From assembly GCA_963839745.1 (NCBI GenBank), contig CAWIWC010000017.1, positions 182,878 to 246,877 on the forward strand: DNA of 64,000 nucleotides. The letters are read 5' to 3'. Shown in pieces: positions 1 to 8,098 of the stretch. The notes beneath the pieces were generated by a model that saw only the letters and a list, made by a program, of their open reading frames with translations, did no database searches and was not told where the DNA came from. The position numbers and the translations under genes are program-made. Every line of letters begins with the position of its first letter. Position 1 is the first letter of the stretch. Origin of the DNA: JAIBJN01 sp963839745. Its GTDB lineage: Bacteria > Actinomycetota > Thermoleophilia > Gaiellales > Gaiellaceae.

Positions 1-368
1 AGCGGCGCAGCCCAGACGATCCAGCAGAGCGCGAAGCACAGGGTGAACATGGTCCCGCCGATCAGCATGAGCGCCGACTCAGTCGATGTCGCCATGGTCC
101 GAAGCCGGCTGTAGACGCCGGCAACGAACGCGCCGGACAGCGCGATCGAGGCGACGGCGAAGAGCAGGATCGCGATCGTCCACGAGCCGTGCGAGGCTGC
201 GTAGGCGACGACCTCGGCAGGTGTCTCGCCGGTATCCTCGCCGGCGGGCGTCGCGAATAGCGCGACGATCCCGCCGATGAGCGCGAGCCCTCCGAGCGGC
301 GCCAGCAGCTTGGTCCAGCGCTGCCCGGAGATCGCGGGGCGCACCATCTGAGCAGTTGCGGTTGTCAT
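1..368 (-). CDS. Membrane protein, partial (runs off left edge)
   Basis: The frame begins at an ATG (366-368) behind a strong AGGAGGAAA ribosome site (about 371-380) and stays open to base 1, so the C-terminus is missing. The visible ~122 residues start MTTATAQMVRP. Three hydrophobic stretches follow, at about residues 21-40, 65-88 and 98-120, consistent with an integral membrane protein. A DUF4386-like membrane family is possible from the look of the helices, but I do not recognise a decisive motif. The gene runs away from the cupin gene on its right in the same orientation, with about 117 bases between them. Confidence 0.7.
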   Translation of the reverse strand, partial: MTTATAQMVRPAISGQRWTKLLAPLGGLALIGGIVALFATPAGEDTGETPAEVVAYAASHGSWTIAILLFAVASIALSGAFVAGVYSRLRTMATSTESALMLIGGTMFTLCFALCWIVWAAP

Positions 369-485
369 GCATTTCCTCCTTCTGTTGTCGTCTGGACGTA
401 GTTCAGGCGAGGGCTAGGTGTCCACTTCCCGACCGGATGGGCTGGCCGAGGAGACGGACGAGAGCGCGACGGGCGCGGCGCATTG

Positions 486-1061
486 CTAGATCCCGAGCGC
501 CGGCGGGGCCGTGGGGGCCGCGGGCCGGTAGGTGGGGCGGTAGCCGAGGAGCTGGCCGAGCGGGGCGCCGAAGGCGAGCCCGAGCCGCTGCAGCCACGAG
601 GGCGGGAACGGAAGCCGGACGTCGTCGAAGTGATGCCGGGCGATCACGGCGAGCCGCAGCGGGTTCGGCATCCCCTTCCGGTTGACCTTGCCGTCGGCTG
701 CAAGCGCGAACATCGTCTCGATCAGCTGCTCGAAGCCGAGCGCAGGCCGCACCTCGCAGACGAAGTGCGCAGTCTCCTCGCCGACGTTGACGAACCGGTG
801 CGGCGTCCCGGCCGGGACGTGCACCCGGTCGCCCGGTCCCGCGACGAGCTTCTTCTTGCCGAGCCGGAACTCCAGCTCGCCGGCGAGGACCTCGAACTGC
901 TCCTCCTGTTCCGGATGGACGTGCGCGGCGGCGACGGCGCCGTCGGGCTCGACGAACGCCTCGACGACGACGGCCTCGCCGTTCGTTTCTGCCGAGGTCT
1001 TGCGGAACACCAGCGTCTCGCCGGTGACCGGGTTCGTGATGGACTGGCCGGTGGTGATCAC
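486..1061 (-). CDS. Cupin-domain protein
   Basis: 191 residues from a GTG start with AGGAGG five bases upstream. A single cupin barrel occupies about residues 35-115. The metal-site motif HVHPEQEEQFEVLAGE and the second half GDRVHVPAGTPHRFVN are both present, so a bound divalent metal is likely. The C-terminal 75 residues are less typical and end in a Pro/Ala-rich tail. The family covers small-molecule dioxygenases, isomerases and sensors, and nothing visible fixes the substrate. It is transcribed divergently from the SARP regulator at 1159. The repeats at 1117-1157 lie upstream of both genes, so the SARP may control it. Confidence 0.85.
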   Translation of the reverse strand: MITTGQSITNPVTGETLVFRKTSAETNGEAVVVEAFVEPDGAVAAAHVHPEQEEQFEVLAGELEFRLGKKKLVAGPGDRVHVPAGTPHRFVNVGEETAHFVCEVRPALGFEQLIETMFALAADGKVNRKGMPNPLRLAVIARHHFDDVRLPFPPSWLQRLGLAFGAPLGQLLGYRPTYRPAAPTAPPALGI

Positions 1062-1116
1062 GTTCTCCTCCTTGCTCGACGTTTTCGAGTGGACGCGATC
1101 ACTGTCGACCGGGCCG

Positions 1117-1157
1117 CTTAGGATCTGCTCAAGATCGGCTTAAGGAGGGCCTTAAGG
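1117..1157 (+). promoter_or_regulatory. Candidate SARP operator: four direct heptamers with 11-bp period
   Basis: Related heptamers CTTAGGA (1117), CTCAAGA (1128), CTTAAGG (1139) and CTTAAGG (1151) recur with steps of 11, 11 and 12 bases. SARP regulators are known to bind heptameric direct repeats spaced by one helical turn. The last two copies also form an inverted pair, CTTAAGG/CCTTAAG (1139-1145 and 1150-1156), that covers the ribosome site of the SARP gene at 1159. Autoregulation, and control of the divergent cupin, are inferred. Confidence 0.55.
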
Positions 1158-1158
1158 G

Positions 1159-3924
1159 GTGGAATTCCGGCTGCTGGGGCCGTTGGAGGTGCTTGGAGAC
1201 GACGGCGTTCCGCTGCCGCTCGGCGGGAAACGGCCGCGGGCGCTGCTCACTCTGCTGCTGCTCCAGGCCAACGAGGCGGTCTCCACGGATCGTCTCGTCG
1301 ACGGGATCTGGGGCGAGACCCCGCCCGAGAGCGCCCCCGGCGCGCTGCAGGTGCACGTGCATGCGCTCCGCAAGGCGCTGGGCGCCGAACGGATCCTCAC
1401 CAGGTCGCCCGGCTACGTCGTCCGGGTCGAGCCGGACGAGCTCGACGTCGAGCGCTTCGAGCGGCTTGCCGCCTCGGGGGAGCCGGACGCGCTCCGGGAG
1501 GCGCTCGCGCTCTGGCGGGGCCCGGCGCTCGCCGATGTTGCCTACGAGCCCTTCGCCCAGGCCGAGGCGGCGCGGCTCGAGGAGAGTCGGCTGGCGGCGC
1601 TCGAGGCGCGCATCGCCGCCGACCTCGAACGCGGCCGGCACGCAACCCTCGTCGGCGAGCTCGAGGCCCTCGTCGCCGCCGACCCCAACCGCGAGGGTCT
1701 TCAGGCCCAGCGCATGCTGGCCCTCTACCGCGCCGGTCGCCAGGCCGATGCGCTTGCCGCCTACCGGGAGGCGCGGGCGGCGCTGGACGAGCTCGGATTG
1801 GAGCCCTCGCCGGAGCTGCGCGCCCTCGAGCGCAGGATCCTCGAGCACGACCCCTCGCTCGCGCCACCGCCGTCGATTCCTTCCGAGCCGGCTCTCGGCG
1901 CCGGCCCCGAGCTGATCGGACGCGACCTCGAGCTCGCCGCCCTCAGCGGCCTCCTCCAGCGGCCGGAGACGCGCCTGCTCACGCTCACGGGGCCCGGTGG
2001 AACGGGAAAGACGAGTCTCGCGCTCGCGGCGGCGGCGCAGGCGGGGGGCGCTGCGTTCGTCGACTTGGCGCCGCTGACCGACGCGGCCCTCGTGCTGGCG
2101 AGCATTGGAGCGGCGCTCGGGATCGACGAGGAGCAGGGCGAGCCGCCGCTGGAGACGCTCGGAAAGGCGCTTGACGGGCGGTCCGAGACACTCGTCGTCG
2201 TCGACAACCTCGAGCACCTTCCGGACTCGTTCGCCGCCATCGCAGAGCTGCTCGCGGCCGCGCCGGCGCTTCGGATCCTCGCCACCAGCCGTGTGCCTCT
2301 CCGCCTCACGCTGGAGCGTGAGTACCGGGTTTCCCCGCTGGCGGTTCCCGAGCAAGGGGAGACGGACGTCGACGCGATCAGCACCAGCCCCGCCGTTCGC
2401 CTCTACGTCGACCGCGCCCGGGAGGCCGAGCCTGACTTCACGGTGACCGAGGCGAACGTCGGCACGATCGCCCGGGTAACGAGGGCGCTCGACGGGCTTC
2501 CCCTCGCCATCGAGCTGGCCGCGGCGCGCGTGCGGGTCCTCGGGGTCGAAGGCACCGCCAAGCGGCTCGGCGAGGCGCTGTCCCTGCTCAAGCGCACTGC
2601 CCCCGACCTCCCCGAGCGCCAGCGCTCGTTGCGCGCGACGGTGGAGTGGAGCGTCCGGCTGCTGGATCCGCCGGCGAGACAGGTGCTGACAACCCTCGCC
2701 GTCTTTCCGGGCGGCGCGACCCTCGAGGCGCTCGAGGCCGTGGCGGAGCCGGGAACGGACGTCGCGGCGGCGCTCGACGCCCTCCTCGACGCGAGCCTGG
2801 TGATCTCCACGCCGGGCTCCGGCGGCGAGCCGCGCTTCGGCATGCTTGAGACGATCAACGCGTACGCGGCGGGCGAGCTCAACCGCGACGACCCCGACCA
2901 CCAGGCACGCCGCCGCCAGCTAGCCTGGTGCATCGAGCTCGCGGAGGGCGACGAGACGCGCTACTGGTTGCGCGGCACCCCCTGGCTCGACCGCGTCGAG
3001 CCCGAGCTCGCAAACATCCGCGCGGCGCTCGACTTCGCCCGCGAGACGGACGACGTCGTCGCGGAGGTCCGGCTCGCGAGCTCGATGCGCCACTTCTGGC
3101 GTGTGCGCGGGCACGGGATCGAGGGCAGGCGCAGGGTCGAGGAGGCGCTCGAGCGGTCAGACCGAGTCGAGGCGCGCCTGCGCGGTCGGATACAGGACGA
3201 GACCGCGGTCATGCGGAACCAGGCCGGCGATTTCGACGGTGCGCGCGCATTGTGGCTCGAGGCGCTCGAGACCTACGAGACCGTCGGCGCGGACGTCGAG
3301 GTCGGGCGCATGTTGAACCAGCTCGGCTCGTGGGCCAACAGCATCGGAGATCCTCACGCGGCCATCCCGTACTTCGAGGCAGCAGCCCCCAAGGTCTCCG
3401 ACGAGGAGTTCCTCCGGCTGATCGCGCTCGGCAACCTCGCCGAGTCGTACGAGCATACGGGCGACCTCGAGCGGGCACGTCCGACCGCCTTGCACGTTCT
3501 CGAAGCGCAACGGGGCATCGGCGACCGCGACGGCGTCGCCTACATGAGCTTCACGCTCGCCTCGATCGCGCTCGCGCAGGGCGACCTCGCCGAGTCGCAC
3601 CGACGGCTCGTCGAGTGCTTGGCCGTCGCCGCCGAGGTGGGATTCGTCGAGGTCACCGGTTATGCGCTGGGCGTCGCAGCAGCGCTTGCTCTCGAGCTCG
3701 ACGATCTCGGAGACGCGGCGCTTCTGACCGGTGCCAGCCGCGAGAGCTTCGAACGGATCGGGGGCTCGCCGACCGCCTACGAGGCGGCGCGCCAGGCGGC
3801 GGTTGTGGCCTCGCTCCGCGAGAAGCTGGACGATGCGGACGCTGCGATCGACCGCGGCAGGACGATCGGCGCCGAAGCGGCGGCTGCAGTAGCCGCCTCT
3901 CTCGGCTCGCGGATAGCTCCTTGA
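1159..3924 (+). CDS. AfsR/SARP-family regulator with NB-ARC ATPase and TPR region
   Basis: 921 residues from a GTG. The N-terminus (about 1-90, starting MEFRLLGPLEVL) is the OmpR-like winged helix of SARPs. The bacterial transcriptional activation (BTAD) domain follows to about 240 (motif GLQAQRMLALYRAGRQADALAAY). Next is an NB-ARC/STAND ATPase with Walker A TGPGGTGKTS (about 277-286) and a Walker-B-like LVVVDNLEHL (about 345-354). The C-terminal ~300 residues look like TPR helices. The architecture matches AfsR-type pathway activators. No biosynthetic cluster is adjacent; the divergent cupin and the gene's own promoter are the only nearby candidate targets. Confidence 0.92.
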   Translation: MEFRLLGPLEVLGDDGVPLPLGGKRPRALLTLLLLQANEAVSTDRLVDGIWGETPPESAPGALQVHVHALRKALGAERILTRSPGYVVRVEPDELDVERFERLAASGEPDALREALALWRGPALADVAYEPFAQAEAARLEESRLAALEARIAADLERGRHATLVGELEALVAADPNREGLQAQRMLALYRAGRQADALAAYREARAALDELGLEPSPELRALERRILEHDPSLAPPPSIPSEPALGAGPELIGRDLELAALSGLLQRPETRLLTLTGPGGTGKTSLALAAAAQAGGAAFVDLAPLTDAALVLASIGAALGIDEEQGEPPLETLGKALDGRSETLVVVDNLEHLPDSFAAIAELLAAAPALRILATSRVPLRLTLEREYRVSPLAVPEQGETDVDAISTSPAVRLYVDRAREAEPDFTVTEANVGTIARVTRALDGLPLAIELAAARVRVLGVEGTAKRLGEALSLLKRTAPDLPERQRSLRATVEWSVRLLDPPARQVLTTLAVFPGGATLEALEAVAEPGTDVAAALDALLDASLVISTPGSGGEPRFGMLETINAYAAGELNRDDPDHQARRRQLAWCIELAEGDETRYWLRGTPWLDRVEPELANIRAALDFARETDDVVAEVRLASSMRHFWRVRGHGIEGRRRVEEALERSDRVEARLRGRIQDETAVMRNQAGDFDGARALWLEALETYETVGADVEVGRMLNQLGSWANSIGDPHAAIPYFEAAAPKVSDEEFLRLIALGNLAESYEHTGDLERARPTALHVLEAQRGIGDRDGVAYMSFTLASIALAQGDLAESHRRLVECLAVAAEVGFVEVTGYALGVAAALALELDDLGDAALLTGASRESFERIGGSPTAYEAARQAAVVASLREKLDDADAAIDRGRTIGAEAAAAVAASLGSRIAP

Positions 3925-4133
3925 AGGCGTCACGAGGGGGCCAGCCCGGCCGAGGCGGGCTATGTGAGCACTCGCGCCGAACCGGCTGTAGAGGCCCGTC
4001 CTGATGATGTCCCGGTGCTGTCACGGGCGCGCAGCAGCGTAGAAATCCCTGCTCAGAGGCATCTTCGTGCCACGCCATGGGCATGTAGAGACCCGCCGTC
4101 GTCGGTCCGGCGATCGCACGGAGGCGACTGCTG

Positions 4134-5069
4134 CTAGCGGTGCGTGATCGCCGGCGAGCTTGCAAGGCTCGCGGCAACGGCCGCCGCAAAGCGCTCGATG
4201 CTCTGTGCGTCTTGCTCGGCATGGTCGGGGTTCAGTTCGGTGATCGTCACTCCCGCCAGCCGCGGGCTCGCCAGGAGAGCCCGGAGTGCGCTCATGGCGT
4301 CGTCGTAGGCGAGCCCTTCGTTGCGGCCCGTGTTCTCTGAGAGAGGCACGTCCGTGAAATCGATGACGTCGACATCGAAGTGGACGAGCAGTCGATCGCA
4401 GCCCGCCTCGACTCGCTCTCGCGCTCGAAGCGCGGCCTGTTCCGGGCCGGCGGAAACCTCGTCGACCGGGACCACCGCGATGTCGCGGCGGTCGATCACG
4501 GCGCGCTCGAACGGCGTCGCCTGCTCATTTCCCCAGGCGAACAGGAGCACTTGATCGGCTTCGAGCAGCGGGGTGCGGCCGGCCACGTTCACCAGTTCCG
4601 GCGCGGCTCCCTCCTCGCCCAGCATGTGGGCCATGCCCATCCAGTCCAGGGCGCCTTCGCGCACGCTACTTGGGACGTTGAGATCGGCGTGCGTGTCGAA
4701 GTACACCAGTCCGAGCCGTTCTCCACTTGCGAGATGCCCAGCGACCGTGCCGATGCCGATCGTGCAGTCGCCTCCGAGCACCAGCGTGGCCTCTCCCGCA
4801 CCGACGGCTTCGGCGACGCGACGGGCGGTATCGCGCACGATCTCCACAACCTTGTTCAGGTTCTGGGCCCGCCGATTGTCGCGGTCAGGGCGCCAGCGCC
4901 ACTCCTCTCGATCTTCGTGGTCGTGCACGAGAACGCCAGCGTGGCGCAGCGACTCGACCAAGCCCGCATCTCGGAGCGCCCGCGGCGCCTGCTCCTGACC
5001 CGGAGCGAAGGCCCCGGCGCTGGTAGGGACACCGATCAGCCCCAGAGGTCGACTCACCGTCGTGTCCAC
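4134..5069 (-). CDS. Arginase/agmatinase-family (ureohydrolase) protein
   Basis: About 311 residues. The open frame begins at a TTG at 5087; GTG codons at 5069 and 5057 are likelier starts, and 5069 is used here. Ureohydrolase metal motifs are visible: DTHADLN, and DVDVIDFTDVPLSENTGRN near the C-terminus, with a terminal GVTITELNPDHAEQD. The first metal motif, normally GGDHS, reads GGDCT here, so one canonical Mn-ligand His is Cys. The family hydrolyses a guanidino or amidino group to urea. The substrate cannot be assigned, and the Cys variant leaves activity open. It stands alone, divergent from the LAL regulator at 5231. Confidence 0.85.
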   Translation of the reverse strand: MDTTVSRPLGLIGVPTSAGAFAPGQEQAPRALRDAGLVESLRHAGVLVHDHEDREEWRWRPDRDNRRAQNLNKVVEIVRDTARRVAEAVGAGEATLVLGGDCTIGIGTVAGHLASGERLGLVYFDTHADLNVPSSVREGALDWMGMAHMLGEEGAAPELVNVAGRTPLLEADQVLLFAWGNEQATPFERAVIDRRDIAVVPVDEVSAGPEQAALRARERVEAGCDRLLVHFDVDVIDFTDVPLSENTGRNEGLAYDDAMSALRALLASPRLAGVTITELNPDHAEQDAQSIERFAAAVAASLASSPAITHR

Positions 5070-5168
5070 TTTACTTCGGGCTCGCAAGCGCCCGCGCGTC
5101 AGTTACGGCAGGGAAGACGGGCCCCGCGACCGGCGTCTAGCGATTCGACGGGCTCATCGCACCCCGAG

Positions 5169-5231
5169 ATGGAGGGAACGCTGTCGGAGCTCAGCCAGGA
5201 GGACGCCCAGGTGAAGATCGGCGAGGTGTGA
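5169..5231 (+). CDS. Possible 20-codon upstream ORF coupled to the LAL regulator
   Basis: An ATG at 5169 opens a 20-residue acidic peptide (starts MEGTLSELSQ). Its TGA (5229-5231) overlaps the ATG of the regulator at 5231 as TGATG. Such overlap is typical of translational coupling. No clear ribosome site precedes it, so it may be chance. Confidence 0.25.
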   Translation: MEGTLSELSQEDAQVKIGEV

Positions 5232-8068
5232 TGGCGATCGCGTTGCCGCGGGCGGGAGGCCTGGGATCGGTTGCGTCCGTGCTGGTCGGCCGGGAGCGCG
5301 AGCGCGCCCGGATCGACGAGCTGCTCGAGCAAGCCCGGAGCGGCCACAGTGACGCACTCGTCGTCCGCGGAGAGGCGGGGATCGGCAAGACAGCCCTGCT
5401 CGGGCATGCCGTGGAGCGAGCCGACGGGATGACCGTGGTGCGCGCTCTCGGCGTCGAGTCGGAGGCAGAGCTGCAGTTCTCGGGCCTTCTCGAGCTGCTC
5501 CGCCCGTTCCTCGAGCACCTTCCGCAGATCCCGTCGCAGCAGGCGAAGGCGCTGCGTAGCGCTCTGGGCCTGTGCGAGCCCGAGATGCACGACCGCTTCA
5601 CGATCGGCGCAGCGACCCTGAGCCTTCTCGCTGCGGCGGCCGAATCGAGCCCGCTTCTCGTGGTCGTCGACGATGCGCAGTGGCTCGACTGCGCGACGAC
5701 GGACGCCCTTCTGTTCGCCGCCAAGCGGCTCGATGCGGACTCCGTGGCCATCCTCTTCGCCGTTCGAGAGGGTGAGGGCCGAGGCTTCGCAGCGCCCGGA
5801 ATCGACAGTCTCGAGCTCGGTGGGCTCACGGCGGACGAGGCGGTGCAGCTGCTCGCTTGTTGTGAAGGACCGGCCGTCGCCTCCGAGGTCGTCGAGCGGC
5901 TGTGGGAGGCGACGCAGGGGAACCCGCTAGCCCTGCTCGAGGTGCAGAGCCTGCTCGACGCCGAGCAGCTCAGCGGGCGAGAGCCGCTGCCCGAGCCCGT
6001 CCCTGCGGGTGCGACGCTCGAGCGAGCGTTCACCTGGCGCGCCGAGACGCTTCCCGCCGACTCCCAGCGCGCCTTGCTGGTCGCCGCCGTCTCCTTCTCG
6101 ACGGAGCTGGCGCCGGTCGCGGAAGCGCTGGAGGCGCTTGGGATCGAGAGCGCCGCGCTCGAAGCGGCCGAGGACGCAGGGCTGATCGCCATCGCGGAGG
6201 GACGAATCGACTTTCGCCATCCCCTCGTCCGCTCGGCCGTGTTCCACGGCGCTCCACCGTCCGAACGCCGGGAGGCGCACCGTGCGCTCGCGGACGCCAT
6301 GCGCGACCGCAACGATCCGGAGCGCCGGGCATGGCATCTCGCCTGGGCAGCTCTCGGCGTGGACGAGGAGGCCGCAGCCGCCCTCGAGCTCGCCGCGCAG
6401 CAGGCCCTGTCGCGCTCGAGCTACGCCGCCGCGGCCGCAGCGTTGGAGCGGTCGGCGAGCCTGACGGCCGACGAGGAGCTGCGCCTGCCGCGGCTCGCTG
6501 CCGCCGCCGACGCGGCGTTGCACGCTGGTCGTGCGGACGACGCCCTGGCGCTCCTGGCTGCGCCGCTCCAGGCGGACCGGCAGCCGCGCCTCCAGGCCGA
6601 GGCGCTGAGGCTCCAGGGGCGGATCGAGTACCTCGCCGGCAGGCCCAAGCGTGCGGGCGACCTGCTCGTCGAGGCATCCGTCCTGCTCGAGGACGTCGAT
6701 CGCCGGCTCGCGGTCGAGATCGGCACGGAGGCGTGCAGCGCCAGGCTCGGCGTCGGGGACGCTCCGGGCATGCTCGCCGCCGCGGAGCGCGCCCACGCGC
6801 TCGCCGCCGAGTCCGAGGACGACGAGATTCGCCGGCGCGTGTCGCTCACGCTCGGCTGGGTCCTCTGCTACGTCGGGCGCTCGACGGAGGGCACGCCCCT
6901 GCTCGAGCAGGCGGTCGAGCACGCGGAGGACTTCGACGCGCAGCTCGATTCGCTGAGCCTCCTTCGCATCGGCGTCGCGCTGGAGTGGCTGGAGCGATCG
7001 AACGACGCATTTGCATTCGCCTCCCGTGACGTCGACCGCGCGCGAGAGCAGGGTGCGGTGGGCCTGCTCCCGTACCTGCTCTACCAGCAGGCCTGGCACG
7101 CGAATCGCGCCGGCCTGCTGAGCGAGGCGTACGCGGCGGCGTCCGAGGCACTCGCGCTGGCCCGAGAGATGGACCTCTGGCTTCCGCGCGTGCAGGCCCT
7201 GCTCATCCTCGCCGCGATCACGGCGAAGCGAGGGGCGGAGGACGAGTGCCGGAGCTACGCAGAGGAACTGGAGGAGCCCCTGGAGGAGGCCGGGCTGCGC
7301 GGTTACCGCGTCTGGCTCCGGCAGTCGCTCGGGCTGCTCGAGCTCGCACTCGGAGAGCTCGACGAGGCGGCGCACGATCTCGAAGCTGCGGCTCGCGGGC
7401 TCGAGGAGCTCGGCATCCACTCCCGCGTCATCATCCCGCGGGCCGAGCTCGTCGAGGTCTATGCGCGCGCAGGCCGAAGCGCCGAGGCGGAGGGCGCGCT
7501 CGCCGCGATGGGGACATCCCTCGAGTGTCAGAGCCCGGTCGGGCTGGCCGGCGGCGCCCGCGGCCGCGGGCTGCTCGCCTCCGACGAGAGGTTCGAGGGC
7601 TGCTTCGCAGAGGCCTTTGCCGAGCACGAGCGCACGGACGACCGCTGGGCTCTCGCGCGGACGCGGCTCTGCTACGGCGAGCGGCTGCGCCGCGCCGCGA
7701 GGCGCGTCGACGCGCGCGAGCAGCTCAAGCTTGCACTGGAGGCCTTCGAGGAGATGGGAGCGGAGGCCTGGGCGGAACGGGCGCGGGCGGAGCTGCGGGC
7801 GACCGGTGAGAAGCTCCGGCGCCGGCAGTCGTGGGAGGAGGAGGAGCTCACGCCGCAGGAGCTCCAGATCGCGCTCCACGTCGCGCGGGGAATGACGAAC
7901 CGCCAGGTCGGCGCGGCGCTCTTCCTCTCTCACAAGACGATCGAGTTCCACCTCGGGCGGATCTACCGCAAGCTCAACATGCGCGCCCGGGCGGAGCTGA
8001 TCAGGCGCTTCGCCACCGAGGTGGTGAGCGTCCGTCGCCTCGTAGAGAACGACAGAGGCCTCCCGTAG
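5231..8068 (+). CDS. LuxR-family LAL transcriptional regulator (AAA ATPase plus LuxR HTH)
   Basis: 945 residues from ATG 5231; a GTG three bases upstream is an alternative. The N-terminal AAA/STAND ATPase has Walker A RGEAGIGKTALL (about residue 47) and Walker B LLVVVDDAQWLD (about 143). A long alpha-helical TPR-like middle follows. The C-terminus (about 870-930) is a LuxR/GerE helix-turn-helix: ELTPQELQIALHVARGMTNR, then HKTIEFHLGRIYRKLNMR. This is the standard LAL arrangement (MalT-like size and order). The inducer and regulon are unknown. The stop codon lies inside a strong hairpin. Confidence 0.92.
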   Translation: MAIALPRAGGLGSVASVLVGRERERARIDELLEQARSGHSDALVVRGEAGIGKTALLGHAVERADGMTVVRALGVESEAELQFSGLLELLRPFLEHLPQIPSQQAKALRSALGLCEPEMHDRFTIGAATLSLLAAAAESSPLLVVVDDAQWLDCATTDALLFAAKRLDADSVAILFAVREGEGRGFAAPGIDSLELGGLTADEAVQLLACCEGPAVASEVVERLWEATQGNPLALLEVQSLLDAEQLSGREPLPEPVPAGATLERAFTWRAETLPADSQRALLVAAVSFSTELAPVAEALEALGIESAALEAAEDAGLIAIAEGRIDFRHPLVRSAVFHGAPPSERREAHRALADAMRDRNDPERRAWHLAWAALGVDEEAAAALELAAQQALSRSSYAAAAAALERSASLTADEELRLPRLAAAADAALHAGRADDALALLAAPLQADRQPRLQAEALRLQGRIEYLAGRPKRAGDLLVEASVLLEDVDRRLAVEIGTEACSARLGVGDAPGMLAAAERAHALAAESEDDEIRRRVSLTLGWVLCYVGRSTEGTPLLEQAVEHAEDFDAQLDSLSLLRIGVALEWLERSNDAFAFASRDVDRAREQGAVGLLPYLLYQQAWHANRAGLLSEAYAAASEALALAREMDLWLPRVQALLILAAITAKRGAEDECRSYAEELEEPLEEAGLRGYRVWLRQSLGLLELALGELDEAAHDLEAAARGLEELGIHSRVIIPRAELVEVYARAGRSAEAEGALAAMGTSLECQSPVGLAGGARGRGLLASDERFEGCFAEAFAEHERTDDRWALARTRLCYGERLRRAARRVDAREQLKLALEAFEEMGAEAWAERARAELRATGEKLRRRQSWEEEELTPQELQIALHVARGMTNRQVGAALFLSHKTIEFHLGRIYRKLNMRARAELIRRFATEVVSVRRLVENDRGLP

Positions 8069-8080
8069 GAGGCCTCTGTC
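8051..8080 (+). terminator. Perfect 13-bp hairpin overlapping the LAL stop codon
   Basis: GACAGAGGCCTCC (8051-8063), loop CGTA, GGAGGCCTCTGTC (8068-8080). The TAG stop (8066-8068) is in the loop and first stem base. It lies between the convergent LAL gene and the calcium-binding-like gene, so it probably serves both. There is no U-tract. Confidence 0.75.
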
Positions 8081-8098
8081 TGCGGTGGTACGGTCGGC

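Noticed and set aside
1129..2901. 590-codon minus-strand ORF
   Set aside because: Shadow of the SARP gene, highly biased Arg/Glu composition typical of antisense high-GC frames.
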